A stretch of 64,000 nucleotides of DNA from positions 2,542,001-2,606,000 of the forward strand of contig OY727093.1 of the NCBI GenBank assembly GCA_963402885.1, given 5' to 3'. Positions 14,065 through 39,420 of the stretch are shown in pieces. A model generated the notes under the pieces. The model was not told the origin of the DNA. It did not search any database and saw only the letters and a program-made list of their open reading frames with translations. Each line of letters begins with the position of its first letter. Positions within the stretch are counted from its first letter, which is position 1. The position numbers and the translations under genes are program-made. Origin of the DNA: Antedon bifida. Lineage: Eukaryota > Echinodermata > Crinoidea > Comatulida > Antedonidae.

Positions 14065-14741
14065 GAGAATCAGCTAGAACGAATATAAACGTAGTTAAAT
14101 TCTAGAATTAATTATTAAATTCCTGGAAAGAAAAAGTCAACATGTTTGTGATGTTATACATTGCTGTGGTTTACTATGCTTATTTTCACTACTTTTATTA
14201 ACCACCCTTGTTTATCGACTGTTGCGAATATTTGGATAATTAACCTAAAAAAAATATTTTGATTTTGAATTACGCAACTTGCGATTTGGTCGTGAAGGTA
14301 CAGTTCACCGATTTCTTAAGACTATTTTAGCAAAAAACTACATATATACTCTTTACCTAATCATTTATCGTATTTTACATTAACCATATTTTCAATTTAC
14401 TAATACAGCCAATACGGTAACTTATCATGGAGCAATTCTACTAATGTACTATAAACAAGAGGGCGTCCCGTTTAGTGGATCAAAACATGGCTGACACTAT
14501 TAACAAAACAAACTTAATGGACCACCTACAAAGTACAAAAACAAAAGGCAGGTAAAACAACAAGCAGAATAAAATACAAAAGTTCAAAACATCGAATCAT
14601 TTAGGTGTATCATTTCAAAAATTAAGAAAAAACTGAATCGAGTTCGATAAAATATAATCAAAATCGCGAATGAAAGAAATGAATATGTATAAAGTAAGTA
14701 GGCCTACGTAGAGACTAAATAATTTATAAATCCCTTTTAAA

Positions 14742-14861
14742 AATCTCTGTCTAAACTAGTTTGACAAAAAAGTGTGATGTGCCCAAATATTGTAGTGATA
14801 TGACGTCATGGGCACATCACATTTTTTTGTCACAAAGTTTGATAGTGTAGACAGGGCTTTA
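14742..14861. mobile_element. MITE family 1 copy, short form
   Basis: Shortest nearly complete copy (about 120 bp): inverted ends TCTCTGTCTAAACTAGTTTG and GATAGTGTAGACAGGGCTTT with a single central AAATATTGTAGTGATATGAC unit. Comparison with 9221-9408 shows that the internal unit number varies. Confidence 0.85.
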
Positions 14862-15142
14862 GAGTGACCCCATGCCCCCACATTTATCCTATTAAAAATA
14901 TGAATCTGTTATCCTAGTTGTCAGTACTTTACTTGTTGTTAGCCTTATCTATCGCTAGACCTACTTATCTTTATACTACTTTACTTTGCATCAATCATAA
15001 CTTGCATGACACCACTTCCAGCTTCAGGATGACAACAACAAGATTATGTTTCAGAGTTTACGGTGATATTATAAACACTAGATAATATAATAATCTTAAC
15101 AGCAAATTGACAGAGTATGAAATATGCCTTATCCGTCCATTT

Positions 15143-15390
15143 AAGCGTTGGTTCATACGTGGACGCAACGACGTAAGCCGCAACGCATGCGAATTGATCA
15201 ATCACGAGTGACAGTTATGATTCATCGTTCCTGATTGGTCAATTCGCTTGCGTTAGGCTTGATTCCTATGAATGTAACGAAATGACGTAGGCGCAACGCA
15301 AAGTGACACTGAGCTGAGTTCGGATTGGTCAAATTACTTACGGCGGTGCGGTTATGCTCTTGTGTTACGCATTGCACTGTGTTGCGTCAG
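15143..15390. mobile_element. MITE family 2, two adjacent degenerate copies
   Basis: Two neighbouring palindromic units share GGACGCAACGACGTAAGC, GCGCAACGCA, GATTGGTCAA and related inverse segments. They look like diverged head-to-tail insertions of the family seen intact at 62487-62668. Confidence 0.65.
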
Positions 15391-16237
15391 TACTCTAGCA
15401 AGCGATCATATCGCGAAACCATTGTTTATGCCCATTTCGTATCTTTTTTTTTTAAATGCGCCGCCAATAAGGTATGCGGATGCGTTAATAGAGAGCCATA
15501 CTGAAAAACACATTCGGTATGTCAGTAAATACACGTAAATTTGTGACAACGAAACACAATTGATTTACATTTCTAATTACCAAGTACAGTACTGTATATA
15601 ATAGTTTGCATCACTGTACGCAGGCTATGCACACAGTGACTACTTGCAATAATAAACAATATCCTTACTTTTGTATATACTTTGCAATAATATTACCAAT
15701 ACATATCGTGAAATAAGCAAGAACGACTATCTACCTTCAGAATCAATACTTCTAAACACTGAGTTCACTTAACGCAATAATCGTATTTACCTGTACAGTT
15801 TTAATCCTCACTTACCCTTTTAGATTTAATCTCCTTACGCTAGCTTCAATCTCCTCGGGAGAATATTTGATGAGAATTAAAACGTATCAGCTCAATTGCA
15901 TGAATCGAGTTCATCCACAGAAAGAGACATAAATAAACGCTTCAACCTGTCATGATTGAAGCAAAACGTGATGTTCATATTAATAGATGATGATACACAA
16001 TAATAAAATGCGAATGAGAACATTTAGGCCCTGTGGCGTAGACGTGTTTGTATCGTTGGTTAGCGCTCACAGTAGGTTATCTTCGTAATAACATATATAA
16101 TTTCATCTTCATAATTTTAGGCCTACTCTCGAGTCTCGGTTTCTATGTTTTCATCTCATTCCTCCGTTTGTCAGCGTCATCCGTGACGTTGCTACGGAGA
16201 TCACTATTGAAGGACTATTGTCAGATTCGTCATTTTG

Positions 16238-16330
16238 TTTGGTTCCTACTAGGACGCAACGCAAGGACGTAAGCCGTAACGCAAACGAATTGACCAATCA
16301 AAAGCGTTGGATTATTCCAACTGTTAGTAG
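16238..16330. mobile_element. MITE family 2, half copy
   Basis: Carries TTTGGTTCCTACTAGGACGC, GCAACGCAAGGACGTAAGCC and GAATTGACCAATCA, but the right half is mostly gone. Confidence 0.7.
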
Positions 16331-16778
16331 GAGACATGCTTTATTCCATAAATTCGTCACAATTTCAAATACTTATAGTATGATAATTATGTATGTACGG
16401 TCGTGACAAAGCTACGTTACCGGACGAATTATATTATTATCCATCGTTAAATAGGTTGAGGCGTGGATAAGGAATACTTTGAGTAAAAACCGTAGGCCTA
16501 CTATTAATTTACTTTCAGCGCGGCACTAATGGGCTTCCGTAAAAACAGGCTTAATAAATCATGACGGTTGCTATGGTTAATCTAGTATGATGTTTAAATG
16601 TAGTTTTCTTATTTATTGTGTTTTGCATATATCGTAGGTTAGAAAAAAAGATAATTGTTGACCCAGCCATGGCATCTAGGGGCACTAAATACAAAAAAAA
16701 AAAACAGACTCGCAGCATGCAAGAGGATGACGCATGATGAACAAGAGGAGCAAACCAGTTCATGATTCACCAACAATT

Positions 16779-16834
16779 AGACTCTCGCAATAACATTGGT
16801 ATTTACTTTACCAATTATATCATTGCGAGAGTCT
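16779..16834. repeat. Short inverted repeat
   Basis: AGACTCTCGCAAT and ATTGCGAGAGTCT are perfect inverse arms; between them CATTGGTA and TACCAAT form a second nested stem. The DNA or RNA would fold into an extended hairpin. It lies about 400 bp upstream of the RNF113A start and is probably a small transposon relic. Confidence 0.7.
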
Positions 16835-17223
16835 GGTTGTGTGTAGGATACCATGAATTAACACAATTTTATCAATCTTTTGATGTTGTGGTTAAAAAAC
16901 ATGAGTTATCCCAGTCTGAGGCCGTTTTGTATCAATAAAAATCATCCTTTAAGTATATGTCATATATCTCTACAAATTAGGCCTAACTATTATACACATG
17001 AACAAGCATCTGAGCGTACAGCGTTTGATTTGGCAAACACGTTTTTTATTTTTGTGTTTTATGTGGAGCGAAGAGAGAGGATTCATGTGTGGGAGTTTTT
17101 TAATATTGTCCATGAAAAAACAATTACGCAAAAATACAGACTGAATACTATTATTGAAAACACACGCCACACACAAATAATATTGAGGGCGCACTATTCG
17201 TTGGTTGTTCGATAAAAAAAAAC

Positions 17224-21522
<4,299 letters not shown>

Positions 21523-21909
21523 ACGCTGGGATTGGGAAGGAGTGTAATGATATAGTGTGCTGTAACAGACACAGCTATCCTTAAGTGATATTGATATACA
21601 GGTAGCAGACGTAGCTATCCATCCAAGAGGGGTGGTTGTTTATGCTTCAGAGATAGGCTGGAATTCAGGAATACTGAAGAAAAAAAGAGAAAGAAAGATC
21701 AATGAAAGCATAAATGGTTATATTTACTAAAGATACTTTCACATTGCGCCTGGACCTGGCGGCCTGAAAAAAATATCATGATTGCGAGCATGCAGTTTAC
21801 TGAATAGAATGATTTGAAAAAAAAAATAGATAAAATATCTAACAGTAAAAATACTTTGTTGAGGGAAAGGCACGCGAAACTATACAATAGATATTAGTTA
21901 ATAATTTAA

Positions 21910-22112
21910 CAGACAAATTTCTTGTTTCTGCCTTTAAAATAAAATATTTATTATACGAGTACTTTCGACTCCTTTGTTTTCTAGTGTACTCTTTTTCTAT
22001 ATGTATTCGTCTTTTACCAATATTCTATCAGTACCTGATGATGACCTATGGTCGAAAGTACTCGTATAATAAATATTTTATTTTGAGGCAGAAACAAGAA
22101 ATTTGTCTGTTT
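21910..22112. repeat. Long inverted repeat downstream of RNF113A
   Basis: Arms of about 60 bp face each other: AACAGACAAATTTCTTGTTT at 21910 and its inverse ending near 22112, continuing through AAAATATTTATTATACGAGT/ACTCGTATAATAAATATTTT. The spacer is about 60 bp. The right arm extends into CTGATGA...GGTCGAAA (see findings). AATAAA within the left arm near 21940 could serve as the RNF113A poly(A) signal. Confidence 0.8.
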
Positions 22113-22483
22113 TATTTTTATACATGATCCTGCCTATGCAGCACCTATTTCTTTCCTGTTAGTTAATAATTTACTGTAAATAAATGTAGATTATTTTTAC
22201 ATAACCTTTTTTGTCTTATTTTGTTGATATTTTTATAAACTTTGTTTTGAGGAAATTGGAGAAATCTCTGAAATACATTGAGTTTGTGGAGTTCAGTGGA
22301 AAAATAATCACCTCCCTATTTATTCAACAACTACGAAGTATATGAAAGTTGTTTGCGAATTTCAAAAGGTGGAATTATTGTTCTGATAAACTACAAAAAA
22401 AGATGTTTTGAACAAAATACAGTAAACTGATGCGGAGCCGGCCAAGTCTGGGGAATTCCATAAACCTCGTTTTCGCCACACAG

Positions 22484-22491
22484 TGACGTCA
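22484..22491 (+). promoter_or_regulatory. CRE/ATF-type site TGACGTCA
   Basis: A perfect palindromic TGACGTCA lies 42 bp before the TMEM245 start codon, where a core promoter would be. CREB/ATF binding is known for this motif; a role here is inferred from position only. Confidence 0.4.
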
Positions 22492-22532
22492 TTCAATGTT
22501 TTCAAACAAAGTTGAAAAGGGCATCCCCAAAA

Positions 22533-32609
<10,077 letters not shown>

Positions 32610-34365
32610 GCGTTTTCTCTATTGGATAGATCTTGGAATTATTAGCCAGGGTTCCGTGGAGGCAAAGTCAAAACACCATTCCATGATTCCACGCCTTAAG
32701 ATGAAAGTAAAGTAATTAAAGCAGCGCTGAAATATGCACACTAATTTACTTTGCGACAGACAGACCCCCCCCCCCCACCCCTCTCATTCCCCACACATCA
32801 CACGCCACACCCCACATCTCCATCTCCTCTCCTCCCATTCCCCCTCCTCCTCTCCCTCTCATTCCCCACACCTCACACGCCACACCCCACGTCTCCATCT
32901 CCTCTCCTCCCATTCCCCCTCCTCCTCTCCCTCTCATTTCCCACACCTCACACGCCACACCCCGCATCTCAATCCCCCTCTCCTCCCATTCCCCACACCC
33001 AACATCTCCATCCCCATCTCCTCCAATTCCCCACATCTCCATCCCCCTCTCCTCACATTCCTCACATTCCCCACATCCACATCTCCATCCCCCTCTCCTC
33101 CCATTCCCCACACCCCTAACCCTAACCCAATTCCACACACATATATTTGCCTTTTTTTGTGTTGTCTAATATAATTTTCTTTATAATGAAATAAAAATAT
33201 AGAATTTCACATTGTTAATACAGTATTCCATTTTCATTTTTTCAAAATAAAATAGTGAATAGACTTAATATTATAATCCATATTTTACATAATTATACAG
33301 AAGTTTGCTAATTTAATTAAATCAAATTATTCGGTAGCATTTTTTCTATCAGTATATCGATGCATAATTATTTAACCGAACGTTGTATTTCCAATTTAAT
33401 TCAGTAAAAAAAAAAATATCTGTTTATCATTCAATAAAAAAAACTTTAATTTATACAGTAATCAGTATTCATCATCGGGAAAGATTATGTCAAAATATCG
33501 TGTCTGACAATGGCGTATATTTAATTGCTTGTGTTGTATTATGGATGTTTCACTTTTTGCTGTATTCATGTTGCTCTATACCTTACATCACAACCAAAAT
33601 TAACCCTCGGAATGAAACAATGTTTTCCTCATTAGGGGTTCGCGATAGTGTCAAAACATATTTATTTATTAACAATATTTTACAAGGGTGATACAATAAT
33701 AGTCAAAAAGACTAGGGTATAATAGTAAATTAAAAAAAAATACATAAAAGTAACAATATGATAAATCGTCCTTCGTTCATTTCACAGAAAAGTGTCCATT
33801 TAATAGGCTTGCCCCATTTAATAGGCTTCCCCCCCTAACATTTTTATTTATTAAAGTGTTGCGCATTTAGTCAAAAAGACTCCATTAGCTCCCTTTAATA
33901 GTAAAGTGTCCCTTAATAGGCGTGTCTCTGAATAGGCGTGTCCCTTAATAGGCATTCCCCCAGAATAGGTGAGTCCTGAATAGGTGTTCCCCCTGAATAG
34001 GCGTGCCCCATGCCGAAGGAGGGGTTTTACTATTATGTCGAAAATTAAATGAATTTACGCTATGACAAACAAATAGTTAGTAGAAATGCTAATGTTTATA
34101 AACAGTGTCCATAATCTGTAGTAAACTATCTACAACCTAGTGAGTTATTGATAATTTTAACTTATTTGGGTCAGTATTAGGTCAGTATCGGTCACACAAG
34201 ATTAAGGTCAATATTCGTATTTGTAATGACCGATTTCTATCGAAATTCAGTCCATCCTTTTTCACCGCACACCATTTTGTGAGTTGAAACATTACCAATT
34301 TGAAACATCTCAAAATAAACAATATTGAGTCTATAAAAAGAGATGTCTTTATTTTTGTTTACTTA
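32610..34365. other. TMEM245 3' flank: C-rich low-complexity DNA and a repeat
   Basis: 32764-33130 is dominated by C and T/A with repeated phrases such as CTCCTCTCCTCCCATTCCCC and CACACCTCACACGCCACACC, a minisatellite of about 66-bp units. It ends in CCCTAACCCTAACCC (33114-33128), two and a half telomere-type units. Open frames on both strands across it are repeat artefacts. The rest is AT-rich with no exon seen. Confidence 0.7.
33775..34032. repeat. AGTAGAACC-family relic, expanded
   Basis: The phrase GTGTCC(C)TTTAATAGGC(T/G)TGCCCC is repeated about seven times before GGGGTTTTACTATTATG. It looks like a copy of the AGTAGAACC family whose inner segment has expanded in tandem. Confidence 0.5.
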
Positions 34366-34488
34366 CTACACTATCAAACTTTATGTGACAAAAAACCTGA
34401 TGTGCCCATATATGGCATGACATGATGATGTCATATCACTGCCATATTTGGGAATATCACTACCATATATGGGCACATCAGGTTTTAC
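34366..34488. mobile_element. MITE family 1 copy, both tips eroded
   Basis: Starts CTACACTATCAAACTTTATG and has CCTGATGTGCCCATATATGG with the inverse GGGCACATCAGG, but lacks the outer AAGCTCTGT on both sides. Confidence 0.75.
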
Positions 34489-37237
34489 AGTTCATAGAAC
34501 ATTTTCAGTGTTTTTGTTCACAAAAATTGAGGTCTATTTTTTAAAAACTTTAAACTCAACTTTCTGTAATTTATAGACAATCTTTAAACAAACTTTTCTT
34601 GAACTTTTTTGTAAAATTCATTTAAAATTGTCAGTGTTTTTGTTTTTGAAAAACAGGAAATCTTTAAACCACAATCTTTTACTTATTGTTTGCGGTCTTT
34701 TCAAAGCAGTTTGCAAATAACCGAGTTCAATTCATGCATTTACTTTACATTTATTACAATTTCTGATGGTTTATTCATCTTTTGTTAAAGACATAACAAG
34801 ATTATAACATTATTATTGTAACTACGGTAATTATTTGAATAAATGATTTTTGAGGTTTTTTATTGAGCATATACATATTACAATAATGCTAAACAATAGA
34901 GCCAAAGCTAGATACAGAGCGATATTGTTGTACCTTTTTATTCGTTTTTATTGCATTTTTTAAAATGTTATTTAAATTGTACAATACTTTTGTAAATACA
35001 ACGTTTTCAGCCATGCGGCTACTTGTTGTAATAAATAAATTAAAAAAATGGGTCGGCTAATTTTTAAAATTTAAAATGGTAACATAATTATATACCCACT
35101 GTCCCACCCTGATGTGTCAATATCCAAATGAATTTGAACCATACCACAAAAGCTCCAGTGGTCTAATAGTAGTATGTCAGCATGTCAAGCAGAAGATTCC
35201 GGGTTTGAATCTAGGTTGGATCGCCTTTTTCTCATTCTCACAGATTTAATTAATTTTCAGTATATCACTGGGAGGCTTAAGGTTTCATTATATAGTCATA
35301 TCTTGTATGTGATTTATATATATCTAATACTCAGTACACAGAGCGGTCATGAAATGAGTTTGAAATTAAAAATATCACCTAAATTAAATCAATCACAGCC
35401 TACAGTTTTAGCCATTTGCTGCTTAAAAGATTATAAATTTGTATGACAGATAAAATCAACTTGTCTATAAAATTTCGGGTTGGGGGCGACTGTGAATCAT
35501 CATACGATACAAAGAACGTCATTAAGTGTTTATTTGGGCTTTAAATGTCGTAAACATGACCATATTTGTATCGTCACTAACAGTTCAAATTTGTTTTAGA
35601 TATTGTGTAAATATCTCAAACCCAATTGTTACGTGCGGTATGTAGCATGCCCACTTTACCAGATGTGATAAAACATATACAATCAAATCTATCTCTCGTT
35701 CATTATAAAATAATATTTGCGGGTCAAAGGTTATATGTACACTAATCAAAAGGTTAACTCTGGTTTGTGAGACTACCAAAGAGTTTATAAGATTGGCTAA
35801 TCTGTAAACTCTTTGGAAATTACATAACACCCGATATTTCTATTGTAAAATGTTGATAATATTTCCATACAACTGTCAGTGGTTGATATTGATGAGTTTG
35901 ATTGTGATTCAATTCTGGGTCAATTCTAAAGTTTAATATGCTTTTTATTTGATAAATAAATGTTTATTATTTGCTTTTTTTTCTCTGGATCATAGGTCAG
36001 ATACGATTACGTGAGAGGTATGGGATTACCATGAACATAGGCAATACCAAATTATAGTGAATCTGATCATTAAAAGATAAAAAGATGGGCAAGGTATCAG
36101 TCAGGATTATTTCTGCTAAAAATAACCGACAACAGATGATTAAATATTAAAACATATTAATAAACAGTAATTAATGTTTTTGCTGTGAAATATATTATTT
36201 ATTATTATATTATTTTATATTAATAGATTATTTTGATATAAATATATATTATAGTACTTTAATTTAAGAAGAATTTAAACAATTTGATTTTTAATATTAA
36301 TATATTTTAACTTAAAAATGTAATTGTGTAGTATTATTGCTTACTCGCTTACTCAGAATTTTGTTTGTCTAAAAAATGTAACATTTAAACAAATAAAAAG
36401 ATTTTTTAATAGAAATACCGCATGAGATTAGTTTTCTATCCTAAATTTATTTTAGTTTTGAAACCCTTTTTAACAGTTGCTATTATTTAAATGGTTATAT
36501 TTATCTGGTATAATATCTTTTCTCATTGCCAATCACCATGGTCACCATCAAAATTTGCATCATTTTTTCAGTGTATTTTAATGAAAGTAAAGTTATGGGG
36601 GTATCGGACTTTTCAAATTTGTAATTAATAAAATTAATCAATTTAATTACAAAATACATATTCATTTCAATTTGTTTCTTTTCAAACTCAAATAACGACG
36701 TCATCATTACGCCTGGGGCGTCATCCGCGCAAAGGTACGCTTTCTATTATTTATCATTGCGTTTAATAGTCTTAATGATTTACCTTAAACCTTCCGTATG
36801 ATCAACGCCGTTACTACAGGCTACCATTAAATCTAAATTAAATATGATATTTTCAACGTAAGTTAAATTTAATATAATTGAGGTATTTTGTTGTGGGAAT
36901 CTATTTGATCCAGTTATATTGTAAAGGTTAATGTGGAGCGCAGCTAGACGATTGCATTGGTTAAATTTAATCTTTCTGTAATTTCGGAAGACTTATGTAA
37001 GGAGAACACGTGTAAATTCTCGAAACCAATCTTCCCTGATATAATCGAGGACTTAACGTTAAAATCGAAATGGAAAGACGATGTGGCATTAACCGCGAAC
37101 GAAGAAAGCGAGTGAAATGGAGGAGGGATGTTAGTGGGTTAAAGAGAATTGCACATGCGCAGTGAATGCACTAATTGTAATCGAATTTAGAAAAGCAAAT
37201 AATTTCGAGTAGCACATCAAAGTAGGGCTTACAGTAA
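34489..37237. other. Intergenic, no gene seen
   Basis: AT-rich DNA. A tRNA-like segment at 35158-35222 (+; TGGTCTAATAGTAGTATGTC then GGGTTTGAATC) looks like a SINE head. A possible terminal TMEM245 exon starts at 35999 after CTCTGGATCATAG; it would add only a few codons before a stop. Confidence 0.45.
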
Positions 37238-37362
37238 AGCTTGGTTCTCACTAGCGACGCAACGCAAGGACGTACGCGCAACGCAATGACGTACGCGCAA
37301 CGCAAGGACGTACGCGCAACGCAAGCAGTTGACCAATGACAAGATGTTCGAATAATCCATCG
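37238..37362. mobile_element. MITE family 2, half copy with tandem 22-bp units
   Basis: Left end AAGCTTGGTTCTCACTAGCG is followed by three tandem units of GACGTACGCGCAACGCAA, then GTTGACCAATGACAAG. The right half is missing. The internal unit has expanded in place. Confidence 0.75.
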
Positions 37363-37739
37363 CGGTATAAAAAGGTTAGTCGGTGATAGGGGCTGTTGTA
37401 GACCTATTGTTGTATTGTCCGGGAAAGATTGTATTGTTCGGAAACATACAATAACAGACAAAGTTCAATCGTAGGCCTAAAGGATAATATAATTATGTTT
37501 TATGAACTTATACTGACCTAATGATGATAATTAGTCTAAATATAAAGATTGGATGTACTAGATGGGAATATCAAGTACCTCTTACGCGTCATTAAAACGC
37601 CATAACTTTTATAACAAGTAAATACGTTATTTGTTTTGTGCTTCAACTGAAACAATTCTGAAAGGACAATTGAATCGTATATGTTTACCATTTCTTTTGA
37701 TTGCATTGAAGAATTATAGAGAAAAATAAAAGCTTCAAA

Positions 37740-39420
37740 ATGTACATGGTACAGGAATTTTTTTCTTTCGAAAAATGGTCAAATATGTATTGAGGTAACA
37801 TGCGCAGACCACTTTATGCCAATTTTTGTAAAAAAATAAAAGGGTCGAAAATTTCCTTTTTTGCGAAATATGGCCAAATATTGTTTAAAATACATATTGA
37901 GGTAATATGCTCAAACCACATTATGTAATTATGCACATGCTAATTTGTAAACATATAAAAGGGTCGAAATTGGTACAGGGATTTGTCAAAATGTAAAAAA
38001 ATGCCCAAAATATCTTTTTAATTTTCAATTATTTTGCAATAATATTGCCATAAATGCGCATGCGTTATCATCATCATCATAGTAACCAGTTTTGTCGAAA
38101 TTTGGTCAATTTTCGAAAATTTCCCTGTACTATAGTACAGGGATTTTTTCAAAAATGGCCAAAATATCTTTTTAAAATTCAATTAATATGCAATAATATT
38201 GCCATATATGCGCATATATTTCGTTATCATCATCTTATAGAGTCATAGTAACCAGTTTTGTCAAAAATTAAAAGGGTCGAAATTTGGTCATTTTTCGAAA
38301 ATTTCCCTGTACTAATAGCACAAGGATTTTTTCAAAAATGGCCAAAATATCGACTTTTAAAAATTCAATTATTATGCAATAATATTGCCATAAATGCGCA
38401 TATATTGCGTTATCATCATCTTATAGAGTCATAGTAACCAGTTTTGTAAAAAATTAAAAGGGTCGAAATTTGGTCATTTTTCGAAAATTTCCCTGTAGGC
38501 CTACTATAGAACAGGGATATTTTCAAAAATGGCCAAAATATCGACTTTTTAAAATTCAATTATGCAATAATATTGGCATAAATGCGTATATATTGCGTTA
38601 TAATCATCTTATAGAGTCATAGTGACCAGTTTTGTCAAAAAATAAAAGGGTCGAAATTTGGTCATTTTTCGAAAATTTGCCTGTACTATAGTACAGGGAT
38701 ATTTAAAAAAATGGCCAAAATATCGACTTTTTAAAATTCAATTATTATGCAATAACATTGCCATAAATGCGCATATATTGCGTTATCATCATCTTATAGA
38801 GTCATAGTAACCAGTTTTGTAAAAAATTAAAAGGGTCGAAATTTGGTCATTTTTCGAAAATTTCCCTGTAGGCCTACTATAGAACAGGGATATTTTCAAA
38901 AATGGCCAAAATATCGACTTTTTAAAATTCAATTATGCAATAATATTGGCATAAATGCGTATATATTGCGTTATAATCATCTTATAGAGTCATAGTGACC
39001 AGTTTTGTCAAAAAATAAAAGGGTCGAAATTTGGTCATTTTTCGAAAATTTGCCTGTACTATAGTACAGGGATATTTAAAAAAATGGCCAAAATATCGAC
39101 TTTTTAAAATTCAATTATTATGCAATAACATTGCCATAAATGCGCATATATTGCGTTATCATCATCTTATAGAGTCATAGTAACCAGTTTTGTCAAAAAT
39201 TAAAAGGGTCGAAAATTTGCGTAGGCATATATATTGCGTTATAATAATCTTATTAATTTATTTCATTTTTCGAAAATGTCCATGGGTAAATATCGACTGT
39301 TTAAAATATGTATTGAGGTAACATGTGCAGACCACCTAATGTGATTCTGCGCATGTCACATAATGATAAGTATAGTAACCAGTTTTGTAAAAAATAAAAG
39401 GGCCATTTTTCGAAAAAAAC
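37740..39420. repeat. Minisatellite, about 186-bp monomers in a 373-bp higher-order repeat
   Basis: Monomers of 182-188 bp contain ATGGCCAAAATATCGACTTT, GCAATAATATTGCCATAAAT, AGAGTCATAGTAACCAGTTT and GGTCGAAATTTGGTCATTTT. The CCCTGTA/GCCTGTA junctions fall at 38123, 38305, 38491, 38679, 38864 and 39052. From 38491 two monomer types alternate, one carrying TAGGCCTA and one not, so like monomers are exactly 373 bp apart. The ends (37740-38090, 39215-39420) are more diverged. Confidence 0.9.

Noticed and set aside
22512-22532. An earlier TMEM245 start seven codons upstream.
   Set aside because: The upstream codon is TTG, not ATG; the ATG at 22533 is the first methionine in frame.
32734-33174. 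Overlapping long frames on both strands rich in Pro/Ser/His or Gly/Glu/Trp.
   Set aside because: Products of the C-rich tandem repeat; several frames are open at once on both strands.
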